DNA of 64,000 bases from Streptococcus parapneumoniae. GTDB taxonomy: Bacteria > Bacillota > Bacilli > Lactobacillales > Streptococcaceae. Of the stretch, positions 22,378 to 31,246 are shown piece after piece. The position numbers were made by a program, and so were the translations under genes. The stretch spans positions 1,504,501 through 1,568,500 of the forward strand of contig NZ_AP026968.1 in the NCBI RefSeq assembly GCF_037076355.1, in the 5' to 3' direction. The notes beneath the pieces were generated by a model. That model was not told where the DNA came from and ran no database searches. It saw only the letters and a program-made list of their open reading frames with translations. The number at the start of each line of letters is the position of its first letter. The stretch's first letter is position 1.

Positions 22378-23225
22378 AGGTATCTCCTTTGTAATTTTTT
22401 ACTTTCTTCTTTTATGTGTTTAAGATGATCTGGATGGTCAATTTCTAAATCAAAAATATCTGGAATAGAGCTGTAATGGAGAATGCATTCGATATCCATC
22501 TGATTCATTTTTTGTATAAAAGAAGTATTCAGATAGCCTGCTACAGCAAAATCAATCTTGTTCTTCCTTGCTTTATCCTGCATATCTCTTAGCATATCTA
22601 ACATTATTGGACTTTCCATATCATGCCATTGACTGTTTCTCACAGTCGCAAAAATAAAAGAAGTCAAATCATTCATTCCAACTACAATCTTTGAAATGCC
22701 CGTTTCCAGTATCCTATTCAAGTCAAAATATGCTGACGGTAATTCAATCATCGTGCCAACTTTCCCAGTAAAACCCTGCTGACGCAATACTGTAATAGCT
22801 TGCTTTAACTGCTCAGCATCATTGACAAAAGGAAAGATAACAGACAGATTGGGATTGATTTGATAAACTTCTGTAACGACATGTGCTTCAGCCTGAAATT
22901 CATCCAGACACGCCAGTAAACGCCTAGTCCCTCTATAACCAAACAAAGGATGGCGTTCATCAAAATACTCTTTAGTCCCCTTTAGACAATTAGCTTCTGT
23001 ATTCGTTAATTCAGAAAAACGATACCAAACTTCTTCATCTGAGTACAGGGAGCAGATAGTCTCTAGATAATCATTTACAAATTGCTGACAACTTGATAAT
23101 AGGATGTTTTGATTAAGCTCTCTCAACAAGTATTCCCCACGAATCATTCCAATGTGGTGAAATAGTTGTGGGTAAACTTTTTCATCAAGTTTTTCGCCAC
23201 TAAGGGCAAGTTGGTTTCTCATCAT
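22374..23225 (-). CDS. Isolated PEP-utilising enzyme TIM-barrel-like protein
   Basis: This 283-residue protein looks like only the C-terminal PEP/pyruvate-binding barrel of PEP synthase, PPDK or PTS enzyme I. It shows an HIGMIRGEYLL segment like the GxGLxRxE element, FGYRGTRRL like the GxRGxR loop, MIELPSAYFDLNRIL, and VGMNDLTSF like the GTNDLTQ motif. The catalytic Cys expected in the xCGE region appears as Ala (FAVAGYLNTS). It carries no phosphohistidine domain and no ATP-grasp domain, so it probably does not perform a full phosphotransfer cycle. It overlaps the Nudix gene by 26 bases and the ASCH gene by 4. Function unknown; a lyase or sensor role is possible. Confidence 0.75.
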   Translation of the reverse strand: MMRNQLALSGEKLDEKVYPQLFHHIGMIRGEYLLRELNQNILLSSCQQFVNDYLETICSLYSDEEVWYRFSELTNTEANCLKGTKEYFDERHPLFGYRGTRRLLACLDEFQAEAHVVTEVYQINPNLSVIFPFVNDAEQLKQAITVLRQQGFTGKVGTMIELPSAYFDLNRILETGISKIVVGMNDLTSFIFATVRNSQWHDMESPIMLDMLRDMQDKARKNKIDFAVAGYLNTSFIQKMNQMDIECILHYSSIPDIFDLEIDHPDHLKHIKEESKKLQRRYL

Positions 23226-23700
23226 TCACCTTCCAATTCATGTAAGAAGTCTTATCCAGTTCTGGAAATCCTAATAATTCAGACTTAACCTTCAAGACTA
23301 ATGGCGATGCATTTTCTTCTGTAATCTCTTGAATATCTATCCAAATATATCCAAGTGAATCATTCGCACCATCAGACACAGCTTCCGAAATCGTAACTTG
23401 AGGTGCACTCTCATTCATTTCAACATCATACAAGGCCATGACATGGTGAATCATAAAGTTTTTTAACTCTTCCCTGACGAAAACATCGTAGATTCGAGGA
23501 TTAGAGTAGTTTCTAACAGTAAATCCCGTCTCTTCCATAACTTCTCTAGTCAGCGTTTCCGTCAGTCCTTCACCAAGTTGCTGACTGCCTCCAGGTAGAT
23601 CATACCGATGTTGATAAGGGCCTCTCGTTTTTTCAATGCAGAGTAACTTCCCATTTTCTAAGCAAACAGCGTAGACTCCAAAGTGATTTTTGATTTCCAT
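23200..23700 (-). CDS. Nudix hydrolase
   Basis: This 166-residue protein has a full Nudix motif GGSQQLGEGLTETLTREVMEETGF at about residues 37-60 (Gx5Ex7REUxEExGU). The start follows AGGAGG. It is the third gene of the operon; its last 26 bases overlap the PEP-barrel gene in another frame. The substrate is unknown. It is not closely similar to the other Nudix protein of this window at 5736-6188. Confidence 0.9.
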   Translation of the reverse strand: MEIKNHFGVYAVCLENGKLLCIEKTRGPYQHRYDLPGGSQQLGEGLTETLTREVMEETGFTVRNYSNPRIYDVFVREELKNFMIHHVMALYDVEMNESAPQVTISEAVSDGANDSLGYIWIDIQEITEENASPLVLKVKSELLGFPELDKTSYMNWKVNDEKPTCP

Positions 23701-23710
23701 CCAAATCCTC

Positions 23711-24409
23711 CTATTTCAAAGACCAGCCGCCATCTATTGTCAAGATTTGTCCCTGCATGGCAGATGCCTTTCCACTGGCCAAAAAGAGACTGACTTCTGC
23801 CACTTCCTCTGGTTTAATCCAGCGCTTGATTGGTGTTTCACTAGCAACCCAGTCAGCTAAGCCGCCTGGCTCAAAATCCGCAGCGGTCATAGCCGTCTTG
23901 ACTGCTCCCGGAGCGATACCAAAGACCTGAATCCCAGCCTCAGCATAGTCTAAAGCCAACTGCTTAGTAAAGCCAGCCAAAGCATGCTTAGAGGAAGTAT
24001 AGGCGTGACCACCTCCACCTGCTAGGCTAGAAGCAATAGAACACATATTGATGATGATTCCCTTTTTATTTTCCAGCATTTGTGTCAAATAATAGCGAGT
24101 CAACTCAACAGGAGTCACATAGTTAATTTCAAAAATCTCTTGAATTTCCTGGGCTGATTGTTCCAATAGGGGTTTATAAGCATCCAACACTCCAGCAGTA
24201 TTGCACAAAATATCTACCTGAGGACACCAGTCAAAAATTGGCTCCAAGTCCAAGGTTAAATCTCTCTGTAAAAAGTGAAAATCACCCTCTAAGAGTGGAT
24301 TTTTATCTTGGTCAACTCCATAAACTTGATAACCATTTTCTAAAAAGAGTCGAGCCTGAGCCAGACCAATGCCTGAACTCACTCCTGTAATGAGTACACG
24401 CTTAGTCAT
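23711..24409 (-). CDS. Short-chain dehydrogenase/reductase (FabG-like)
   Basis: This 232-residue classical SDR has a Rossmann glycine motif ITGVSSGIG (residues 7-15), NTAG (about residue 71), catalytic Ser, Tyr and Lys in CSIAS and YTSSKHALAG, and the PGAVKT loop. It resembles FabG-annotated oxidoreductases, but the genome's true FabG normally sits in the fab cluster, so I avoid that symbol. It overlaps the DUF2829 gene by 8 bases and precedes the Nudix gene by 10, in the same operon. Confidence 0.92.
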   Translation of the reverse strand: MTKRVLITGVSSGIGLAQARLFLENGYQVYGVDQDKNPLLEGDFHFLQRDLTLDLEPIFDWCPQVDILCNTAGVLDAYKPLLEQSAQEIQEIFEINYVTPVELTRYYLTQMLENKKGIIINMCSIASSLAGGGGHAYTSSKHALAGFTKQLALDYAEAGIQVFGIAPGAVKTAMTAADFEPGGLADWVASETPIKRWIKPEEVAEVSLFLASGKASAMQGQILTIDGGWSLK

Positions 24410-24638
24410 GCACTTCTACCCAATCCGTCGCCAAAACATCACAAGGTGTCGGGCTCCACATGGAAAATCCTTCTCCTTCGCCAGAAACGTTAATCAAAAA
24501 ATAAGGAGTTACCTCTAAAGCCACACCATTTTGCTCGATGGTATCAAAGAGTTGGACATAGTTTTCAGCACCTCCCCAACCAGTACGTACATATTTTTTC
24601 TTAGCCTTTAACCCAGGTAGAATTTCTTCAAATGTCAT
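24402..24638 (-). CDS. DUF2829 / Tad2-like small protein
   Basis: This 78-residue protein starts at MTFEEILPGLKAKKKYVRTG, whose ATG has AAAGGAG 7 bases upstream. The in-frame start seven codons earlier lacks a site. The pattern (FEEILxxLKxKKKYVRxGW near the start, PYFLINVS, and a DVLATDWVEV tail) fits DUF2829, a family many phages carry. Phage Tad2, an inhibitor of Thoeris immunity that sequesters a cyclic ADP-ribose signal, belongs to it. This copy leads a bacterial metabolic operon rather than a prophage, so a housekeeping ligand-binding role is equally possible. Confidence 0.78.
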   Translation of the reverse strand: MTFEEILPGLKAKKKYVRTGWGGAENYVQLFDTIEQNGVALEVTPYFLINVSGEGEGFSMWSPTPCDVLATDWVEVHD

Positions 24639-24661
24639 GTTTATCTCCTTTAATATCAATA

Positions 24662-24712
24662 ATTCTTCCCTTCATTATAACAAAAAAACCGCTTTAAAAC
24701 GGCTTTTTGACT
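24662..24712 (-). promoter_or_regulatory. Terminator-promoter module, copy 1
   Basis: On the minus strand a hairpin (AAGCCG with CGGTTT) and T-run that ends the aldo/keto reductase transcript are followed directly by an extended -10 (TGTTATAAT). That box serves the DUF2829-led operon. The block is almost identical to 25691-25740. Confidence 0.8.
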
Positions 24713-24737
24713 GTGATTTATTTACATCTGCTTCTAC

Positions 24738-25664
24738 TTACGGCAAATTATTCCCTGCAGCAAGATAAATTTCATACCATTCTTTTCTTGTTAAATTAAA
24801 GTTTGTCGCTTGGCTAGCTTCTATCAAATGCTTAGGATTGGTTGTACCTACGACTGACTGCATTTTTGCTGGATAACGCAATATCCAAGAAATGGCAATA
24901 GTTGAAGGAGTTACTCCATATTTAATAGCTAAACGATCAAGTACTTGATTTAAAGCTTGAAATTTCTCATTTCCAACAAAATTCCCTTTAAAATATCCGA
25001 ACTGCAAGACTGACCAGGCCTGAATAACCATATCGTTTAATTTGCAGTATTCAAAGACGCTTCCATCACGCAAAGCTGCCTTGTTGCCTTCCATATTAAC
25101 ATGAAATCCTGCTTCAAAACCAGGTGTGAAAGCTGCACTTAATTGTAATTGATTGATAGATAGAGGTTGTTTGACTTCTTTCTTCAGCAATTCCATCATC
25201 ATGGGATTTTGGTTGGACACACCAAAGTCTCGAACTTTACCTGATTTTTGTAGAATTTCAAATGCTTGAGCCACTTGATCAGATTCCATCAAAGCATCTG
25301 GTCGATGAAGAAGCAAGCTATCTAAATAATCAACCTGCAATCTTTCTAAAATCCCATCAACTGATTGTAATATATACTCTTTTGAAAAATCAAAATAGGT
25401 AAATTCTTCTATGCGAATACCACATTTTGACTGAATCCACATCTTTTCTCTTAAATCTGGACGATTTTTTAGGACAAGACCTAACAGTTCTTCACAACGA
25501 CCACGACCATATATATCAGCCGAGTCGAAAGCATTGATTCCAACAGAAAGTGCTGTTTCTACAAGCTCTTCAACTTCTTTTACAGACTTATCTTTGATTC
25601 TCATCATTCCGAGAACAATTTCTGATAATTCTTTGTCATCTTGACCAAGAGTTATGTATCTCAT
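24738..25664 (-). CDS. Aldo/keto reductase (YdhF-like)
   Basis: This 308-residue NADPH-dependent oxidoreductase of the aldo/keto reductase superfamily has the catalytic tetrad region FDSADIYGRG (Asp, Tyr), LLHRPDALM (His), and NQLQLSA and VVGTTNPKHL for cofactor binding. It resembles YdhF-type reductases of unknown substrate. Start is the ATG with AAGGAG nine bases upstream; the preceding in-frame TTG is not needed. Monocistronic, it is bracketed by two copies of the same terminator-promoter module, which suggests that it arrived or was duplicated as a unit. Confidence 0.9.
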   Translation of the reverse strand: MRYITLGQDDKELSEIVLGMMRIKDKSVKEVEELVETALSVGINAFDSADIYGRGRCEELLGLVLKNRPDLREKMWIQSKCGIRIEEFTYFDFSKEYILQSVDGILERLQVDYLDSLLLHRPDALMESDQVAQAFEILQKSGKVRDFGVSNQNPMMMELLKKEVKQPLSINQLQLSAAFTPGFEAGFHVNMEGNKAALRDGSVFEYCKLNDMVIQAWSVLQFGYFKGNFVGNEKFQALNQVLDRLAIKYGVTPSTIAISWILRYPAKMQSVVGTTNPKHLIEASQATNFNLTRKEWYEIYLAAGNNLP

Positions 25665-25690
25665 CAAATTTTTCTCCTTAAATTTCTAAC

Positions 25691-25740
25691 ATTCTTCCCT
25701 TCATTATAACAAAAAACCGCTTTGCAACGGCTTTTTGACT
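25691..25740 (-). promoter_or_regulatory. Terminator-promoter module, copy 2
   Basis: Same arrangement as 24662-24712. The hairpin terminates the PadR-membrane protein operon and the adjoining TATAAT drives the aldo/keto reductase. The two copies differ by a few bases in the hairpin loop and one A in a run. Confidence 0.8.
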
Positions 25741-26554
25741 ATATTTCACTCCATTTTATCTTCTTAAACCCACGGAACAAGAGAAAAATGCCAATAAAAA
25801 GAACAGCTAAAGGAATGAATTTTGTAAGGAAAACATTTGAAATGCCCATCCACGCATAATAACGGAGCAGAGACCCTACCACAAGATGGGCAACAATCAT
25901 ACTGACAAAGGGACGAAAGACCGCTTCTTTCCAATTCCAAATACTGATGACTAGAGAAAGCGTAAAGACAAGGAAACTATCCCAGGGAGCAGGAAGATAA
26001 AAGGCTCCTTCTTGTATGAAGCTTGCCATTCCTACATACCCCAGAACAACTAGAAGGACAAGAATCCCAACGACAATATAAGTGCCAATTTTCATCTTAG
26101 GAGAATCTTGAACTAAACCCCAACGTAAGATTGTAGCCACAAGTCCAAATCCAATCAGAAAAAGAAGAAGTTGCCCTAAAAATGTGAGCAAATTGACTGT
26201 TAAGAGAGGACCTTTAGAAAAATCACCCAGTAGATGATAGTAACGTAATATCGCTAGGACAAAAATTGGTGTCAAAAGGGACTCCTTGATAGAACTGCGT
26301 GGTGCTTCCTTGAGAATCTCTTTCATTATTTTTTTAGGATTCTTACCTAGATAATCCTCTGCACTCATGCCATCTCGTTCTGCTTCTGAGAAATCTAACA
26401 TCATCAAATAAATTTGCTCTCTGAGATAGTCCTCATCATAGAGAAATCCAGCAAGATTAAAACTTTCCCACAGCTCCTCAAAATACTGCTGATTGTCCTC
26501 AGAAAACTCATGCAACAAATTGTTTGTTTCTTCATAATACTTCATTTTCTTCAT
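25739..26554 (-). CDS. PadR-associated membrane protein
   Basis: This 271-residue protein has a soluble helical N-terminal region (about 1-90, rich in Glu and Asp, ending GKNPKKIMKEILKEAP) and about six membrane helices from residue 95 to 262, finishing with a basic tail. The N-terminal part resembles the helical domains of DUF1129/HAAS-type proteins that often follow PadR regulators. Its ribosome binding site (GGGGG) is supplied by the last codons of padR. I infer that it is the regulated target or effector of the PadR protein; its biochemical function is unknown. Confidence 0.75.
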   Translation of the reverse strand: MKKMKYYEETNNLLHEFSEDNQQYFEELWESFNLAGFLYDEDYLREQIYLMMLDFSEAERDGMSAEDYLGKNPKKIMKEILKEAPRSSIKESLLTPIFVLAILRYYHLLGDFSKGPLLTVNLLTFLGQLLLFLIGFGLVATILRWGLVQDSPKMKIGTYIVVGILVLLVVLGYVGMASFIQEGAFYLPAPWDSFLVFTLSLVISIWNWKEAVFRPFVSMIVAHLVVGSLLRYYAWMGISNVFLTKFIPLAVLFIGIFLLFRGFKKIKWSEI

Positions 26555-26557
26555 GGT

Positions 26558-26878
26558 TTAACCCCCATTCTTAATCCCTTCTACTTTTTGACTCAAATCG
26601 TCCCATTGTTGCCAAAAGACCGAGACACGCTCTTCTCCTTCTTTGGTTAACGAAAAATACTTCCGATCTGGGCCATCTGGCGACGGACGCATGTCGCCTC
26701 TTATCCATTGATTTTTTTCTAACTTTTGCAACAAAGGATAAATAGTTCCTGGAACGATAGTATCAAATCCAGCATCTCGCAAAGTCTGAACCAACTCATA
26801 ACCATATCGCTCTTTTTGAGCAATCATATCCAAGACACAACCTTCAAGAACACCTTTTAATAGTTGAGTTTCTTTCAT
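26558..26878 (-). CDS. PadR-family transcriptional regulator
   Basis: This 106-residue winged-helix protein has PadR signatures RYGYELVQTLRDAGFDTIVPGTIYPLLQKLE (helix 2-3 and recognition helix) and DRKYFSLTKEGEE (wing). A C-terminal helix for dimerisation is present but short. The ATG after GGGAGAAGTG is chosen; a GTG one codon earlier is possible. It forms a two-gene operon with the membrane protein, and the promoter carries palindromes that probably mediate autorepression. Confidence 0.92.
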   Translation of the reverse strand: MKETQLLKGVLEGCVLDMIAQKERYGYELVQTLRDAGFDTIVPGTIYPLLQKLEKNQWIRGDMRPSPDGPDRKYFSLTKEGEERVSVFWQQWDDLSQKVEGIKNGG

Positions 26879-26911
26879 CACTTCTCCCTTCTAATCTATT
26901 TTGTAATACCT

Positions 26912-26958
26912 ACTAGTGGCTTCACCTATAGTATACTACTTTCATACTAGTTTGTAAA
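26912..26958 (-). promoter_or_regulatory. padR promoter with palindromic operator candidates
   Basis: -35 TTTACA and -10 TATACT are 17 bases apart on the minus strand. A perfect 10-bp palindrome TAGTATACTA (26929-26938) covers the -10. ACTAGT palindromes occur at 26912-26917 and 26946-26951, symmetrical about it. This fits autoregulatory PadR binding. Confidence 0.75.
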
Positions 26959-26971
26959 GCATATTAGTTAC

Positions 26972-27120
26972 TACTCTTCTAAAATCTCTTCAAATCACGT
27001 CAGCGTCGCCTTAGGGTATATATGTGACTGATTTCGTCAGTCTTATCTACAACCTCAAAACAGTGTTTTGAGCAACCTGCGGCTAGTTTCCTAGTTTGCT
27101 CTTTGATTTTCATTGAGTAT
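26972..27120 (-). repeat. BOX element (A-B-C, one boxB)
   Basis: It has a clear boxA on the right (ATACTCAATGAAAATCAAAG on the minus strand), one boxB and a slightly degenerate boxC (AGAAGAGTA end). It lies between the padR promoter and the metG terminator. Confidence 0.9.
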
Positions 27121-27124
27121 AAAT

Positions 27125-27158
27125 AAAAAAACAGAACTAGCCTGAACTAGTCCTGTCT
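27125..27158 (-). terminator. Terminator after metG
   Basis: The GACAGGACTAG arm pairs with CTAGTTCTGT around a short loop, followed by seven T on the minus strand. Confidence 0.88.
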
Positions 27159-27162
27159 ATTT

Positions 27163-29160
27163 TTACCCAATCACACTTCCATTTGGTACAGCTGGATCAA
27201 CTGTGAGAAGGGTTAATTGTCCATCATGTTCAGCTGAGAGGATCATTCCTTGGCTGACATATTTTTTCATCATTTTACGCGGTTTGAGATTGGCAACGAT
27301 TTGGACTTTCTTGCCGACCAATTCTTGTTCATTTGGATAGTACTTAGCAATCCCTGAGAGAATTTGACGGTCTTGACCATCACCTGCATCTAGGCGGAAT
27401 TGAAGTAACTTATCAGAACCCTCTACTTTAGAAACTTCTTTGACTTCTGCGACACGAATTTCAACCTTGTCAAAGTCCTCAAACTTGATTTCTTCCTTGT
27501 TTAGTTTGAGTTCAACTTCGTCTGGATTCCATTCTTTTTCGACTGCTGGTTTGTTGCCTTCCATTTGTTCTTTGATATAGGCGATTTCTTCTTCCATATC
27601 CAAACGTGGGAAGATTGGTGTTCCTTTGGCAACTACTGTTACACCCTCAGGGAAATTAGCCAAACTCAAGTTCTCAAGACTCGCTACTTCTTCCAATCCA
27701 AGTTGACTCAAGACTGCACGACTGGTTTCCATCATAAATGGCTCAATCAAGTGAGCTACGACACGAAGGCTGGCTGCCAAGTGGCTCATAACACTTGCCA
27801 ATTGGTCACGATGCGCTTCATCCTTAGCCAAGACCCATGGAGCAGTCTCGTCAATGTATTTATTAGTACGAGAGATAAGAGTCCATACTGCTTCTAGGGC
27901 ACGTGGGTAGTCAACTGCTTCCATGTGTGTATGGTATTCAGCGATTGATTCAGCAGCTACTTGAGCAAGAGCATTGTCAAATTCTGTCACACCTTCCACA
28001 TAGGCTGGAATTTGTCCATCAAAATACTTGTTAATCATGGAAACCGTACGATTGAGGAGGTTGCCAAGGTCATTAGCCAATTCGTAGTTGATACGGCCTA
28101 CATAGTCTTCAGGAGTGAAGGTTCCGTCTGAACCGACTGGAAGGCTACGCATGAGGTAGTAACGAAGTGGATCTAGTCCATAACGCTCTACCAACATCTC
28201 AGGATAAACGACATTCCCTTTTGACTTAGACATTTTGCCGTCTTTCATGACGAACCAACCGTGAGCAATCAAACGATCTGGCAATTTGATATCTAACATC
28301 ATAAGAAGGATTGGCCAGTAGATTGAGTGGAAACGAAGGATGTCTTTTCCTACCATGTGGAAGACTGTTCCATTCCAGAACTTGTCAAAGTTACCATGTT
28401 CGTCTTGACCGTAGCCAAGAGCTGTCGCATAGTTAAGAAGAGCATCAATCCAAACATAGACAACATGCTTAGGATTAGATGGCACTGGCACACCCCATGT
28501 AAAGGTTGTACGAGAAACAGCCAAGTCTTCCAAACCTGGCTCGATGAAGTTGCGCAGCATTTCATTCAGACGACCATCTGGAGTGATAAATTCAGGATGG
28601 GACTTGAAAAATTCGACCAAACGATCTTGGTATTTGCTGAGGCGAAGAAAGTATGATTCTTCAGATACCCATTCAACCTCGTGACCTGATGGAGCAATAC
28701 CACCAGTTACCTTTCCAGCTTCATCACGGAAAACTTCCGCAAGCTGGCTTTCTGTAAAGAATTCCTCATCTGAAACTGAATACCAACCAGAGTATTCACC
28801 TAGGTAAATATCATCTTGGGCAAGCAAGCGTTCAAAGACCTGTGCGACTACTTTTTCGTGGTAGTCATCCGTTGTACGGATAAATTTATCGTATGAAATA
28901 TTTAGTAATTGCCAGAGTTCTTTAACTCCAACTGCCATTCCATCAACATAGGCTTGTGGTGTAATGCCAGCTTCTTCCGATTTTTGTTGAATCTTTTGAC
29001 CATGCTCATCAAGACCTGTCAGATAAAAGACATCGTAGCCCATTAGGCGTTTGTAACGGGCTAGGACATCACAGGCGATGGTTGTGTAGGCAGAACCGAT
29101 ATGAAGTTTCCCAGATGGATAGTAAATCGGCGTTGTAATATAAAAATTCTTTTCAGACAT
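27163..29160 (-). CDS. metG: Methionyl-tRNA synthetase
   Basis: This 665-residue class I synthetase charges tRNA-Met. The HIGH-like motif is HIGS in [13 protein letters not shown] near residue 18, and the second signature is KMSKSKGN. The C-terminal OB-fold tRNA-binding domain ([11 protein letters not shown] to the end) is present. I start at [15 protein letters not shown] with GGAAAGGA upstream; the 14-codon extension has no function evident. No T-box leader is visible in the short region upstream. It is monocistronic. Confidence 0.97.
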   Translation of the reverse strand: MSEKNFYITTPIYYPSGKLHIGSAYTTIACDVLARYKRLMGYDVFYLTGLDEHGQKIQQKSEEAGITPQAYVDGMAVGVKELWQLLNISYDKFIRTTDDYHEKVVAQVFERLLAQDDIYLGEYSGWYSVSDEEFFTESQLAEVFRDEAGKVTGGIAPSGHEVEWVSEESYFLRLSKYQDRLVEFFKSHPEFITPDGRLNEMLRNFIEPGLEDLAVSRTTFTWGVPVPSNPKHVVYVWIDALLNYATALGYGQDEHGNFDKFWNGTVFHMVGKDILRFHSIYWPILLMMLDIKLPDRLIAHGWFVMKDGKMSKSKGNVVYPEMLVERYGLDPLRYYLMRSLPVGSDGTFTPEDYVGRINYELANDLGNLLNRTVSMINKYFDGQIPAYVEGVTEFDNALAQVAAESIAEYHTHMEAVDYPRALEAVWTLISRTNKYIDETAPWVLAKDEAHRDQLASVMSHLAASLRVVAHLIEPFMMETSRAVLSQLGLEEVASLENLSLANFPEGVTVVAKGTPIFPRLDMEEEIAYIKEQMEGNKPAVEKEWNPDEVELKLNKEEIKFEDFDKVEIRVAEVKEVSKVEGSDKLLQFRLDAGDGQDRQILSGIAKYYPNEQELVGKKVQIVANLKPRKMMKKYVSQGMILSAEHDGQLTLLTVDPAVPNGSVIG

Positions 29161-29248
29161 AATTTTTCCTTTCCAGGCAAATGAAACCTGTTTTTCTAAC
29201 ACTTCATTATATCACATTTTTAAGGATTTTCGATAGGGAAATCTATAC

Positions 29249-29281
29249 AAAAACAAGATAGACAAGCGTCCATCTTGTTGA
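29249..29281 (-). terminator. Terminator after the efflux operon
   Basis: AACAAGATGGAC pairs with GTCTATCTTGTT on the minus strand, followed by TTTGT. Confidence 0.8.
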
Positions 29282-29283
29282 TC

Positions 29284-30543
29284 TTATTCATATCGAAGGG
29301 CTTCGATTGGATCCAGTTTCGATGCCTTGTTGGCTGGCAAGACTCCAAAAACGATACCCACACTAGCCGAAACTGCAAGACTAAATAGGGCAACTGGAAT
29401 TGATACTCCAACTTCTATACCCGCAATCAAACCTTGCAGTAACAAACCTGCTAAGGCAGTTAAACCACTTGCAATTGTCAAGCCAATCAAGCCACCTAAC
29501 AAGGTCAAAATCATGGATTCAATCAAAAACTGAATTAAAATATTGGCACGAGTTGCACCCAAAGCCTTACGGAGACCAATCTCACGGGTACGCTCTGTAA
29601 CAGAAACCAGCATAATGTTCATAACACCAGTCCCTCCAACAAAAAGTGAAATTCCTGCAATGGCACTGATAATCGTCGTCATAAAACTAAACGATTGTTG
29701 AACTTCTGCAAATGCGGCGGACTCATCTGCTACTTGATATTCTCCCTGTTGCAAGCCAGCAAGCTCTGTCATTTTTCGTGCTAATTCTGGACCCAGAGTT
29801 TGAGTCAAGCTTGTGTCATTCACTCGAAAGACAATATTAGCTATTTCATCTACATTAAAATTCGCAGCAAGGGAGATATTTGTGGTAATAGGTAAGCCAC
29901 CAAAACCATATATTTTTGAATTTTTAGATTCTGGGCTAGTATAAACACCAATGACTCGATAACTAAAATCATTAACTTCTACAACCTTGTTAATAGCCTC
30001 TTGAGGAGATCCAAATAGACTAATGGATAATTCTTCATCAAGCAAAATGACACTTGCAAATTCTTTGAAATCTTGTTCTCTCAGACTACGTCCTGCAAGA
30101 ATTTCATTATTAACAGCCTCCATATAAGTTCTGTTTCCACCTGTCAAATTGGCATTTTCAACCTTTTTATCTTTATAAGTCAAGATGGCGTTCGTTGAGT
30201 TGGTTACATAGTAATTATCCACTCCCTTGAGTTTGGCTGCCTCCTTGACCCAAGATTCTTGCGGTTTTGGTGGTTCAACATGAACTTCCTCTTCTTTTCC
30301 AGAAACCGTAAAAGCTGATTGTTTCTGAGTAAAAGACCCATCTTTACTTTTTTTAGAAGAGAAAAAGACACTGATATTTTTCTGAGATCTGGTCATGTTT
30401 TTATTGAGATAGCGAGACATGGAATCACCCAGAGCCATAATCACAACAACCGATGAAACACCGATAATAATCCCAATCATGGTAAGCAAAGAACGCATCT
30501 TGTGAGCCATAATAGATGAAAAGGCAAATTTCAGATTCTGCAT
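29284..30543 (-). CDS. MacB-like ABC transporter permease
   Basis: This 419-residue permease has one N-terminal helix (MRSLLTMIGIIIGVSSVVVIM), a large extracellular domain of about 230 residues and three C-terminal helices. That is the MacB/FtsX-type mechanotransmission layout. The C-terminal block GGTGVMNIMLVSVTERTREIGLRKALGATR is the family hallmark. With the ATPase and membrane-fusion protein it forms a three-gene operon, which I recall as the pneumococcal MacAB-like pump linked to antimicrobial-peptide and antibiotic tolerance. It starts one base after the ATPase stop. Confidence 0.93.
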   Translation of the reverse strand: MQNLKFAFSSIMAHKMRSLLTMIGIIIGVSSVVVIMALGDSMSRYLNKNMTRSQKNISVFFSSKKSKDGSFTQKQSAFTVSGKEEEVHVEPPKPQESWVKEAAKLKGVDNYYVTNSTNAILTYKDKKVENANLTGGNRTYMEAVNNEILAGRSLREQDFKEFASVILLDEELSISLFGSPQEAINKVVEVNDFSYRVIGVYTSPESKNSKIYGFGGLPITTNISLAANFNVDEIANIVFRVNDTSLTQTLGPELARKMTELAGLQQGEYQVADESAAFAEVQQSFSFMTTIISAIAGISLFVGGTGVMNIMLVSVTERTREIGLRKALGATRANILIQFLIESMILTLLGGLIGLTIASGLTALAGLLLQGLIAGIEVGVSIPVALFSLAVSASVGIVFGVLPANKASKLDPIEALRYE

Positions 30544-30544
30544 C

Positions 30545-31246
30545 TTAGTTTTCCTCCTTTTCTAACTGAGCACTATCAGATGAAATAACTCCATCGCGAA
30601 TGACAATCTGACGTTTGGCATAAGCAGCTATTTCAGGCTCATGCGTTACCATGATAATGGTTTTTCCTTCTTTATTCAAGTCAAGCAATAGTTGCATAAT
30701 TTGATTCCCTGTTTTGGTATCCAAGGCTCCTGTCGGTTCGTCTGCTAGGATAATAGAAGGATTGTTTACCAAGGCACGCGCAATAGCCACACGTTGCTTT
30801 TGACCACCAGATAATTCCGAAGGCAAATGGTGACTACGTTCTGTCAATTCAACCTTATCTAAATACTCCTCAGCCAACTTGCGCCGTTTTGAAGCCGAAA
30901 CTCCCGCGTAAATCAAGGGCAATTCTACATTTTGCAGAGCATTAAGTTTGGATAGAAGAAAGAACTGCTGAAAAACAAATCCGATTTGTTGGTTGCGGAC
31001 CTTGGCTAGTTGTTTTTCACCAAGTCCAGCTACTTCTTGGCCTTCAAGATAATATTCTCCACTGGTTGGTGTATCCAACATGCCAATCGTATTCATCAGC
31101 GTAGACTTACCAGAACCAGACGGTCCCATGATGGCAACAAACTCACCCTCATTCACTTCTAGGTTGATGTTTTTGAGAACCTGCAGTTCTTGGTCACCAT
31201 TACGGTAACTTCTGCAGATATTTTTTAGACTAATTAGTTGCTTCAT
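30545..31246 (-). CDS. MacB-type ABC transporter ATP-binding protein
   Basis: This 233-residue ATPase has Walker [10 protein letters not shown], signature LSGGQKQR, Walker B IILADEPTGALD and switch His in VTHEPEIAAYAKR. ADEPTGALDTKTG and the following lines place it in the LolD/MacB (ABC3) group. It overlaps the membrane-fusion gene by 17 bases, so translation is coupled. Confidence 0.95.
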   Translation of the reverse strand: MKQLISLKNICRSYRNGDQELQVLKNINLEVNEGEFVAIMGPSGSGKSTLMNTIGMLDTPTSGEYYLEGQEVAGLGEKQLAKVRNQQIGFVFQQFFLLSKLNALQNVELPLIYAGVSASKRRKLAEEYLDKVELTERSHHLPSELSGGQKQRVAIARALVNNPSIILADEPTGALDTKTGNQIMQLLLDLNKEGKTIIMVTHEPEIAAYAKRQIVIRDGVISSDSAQLEKEEN

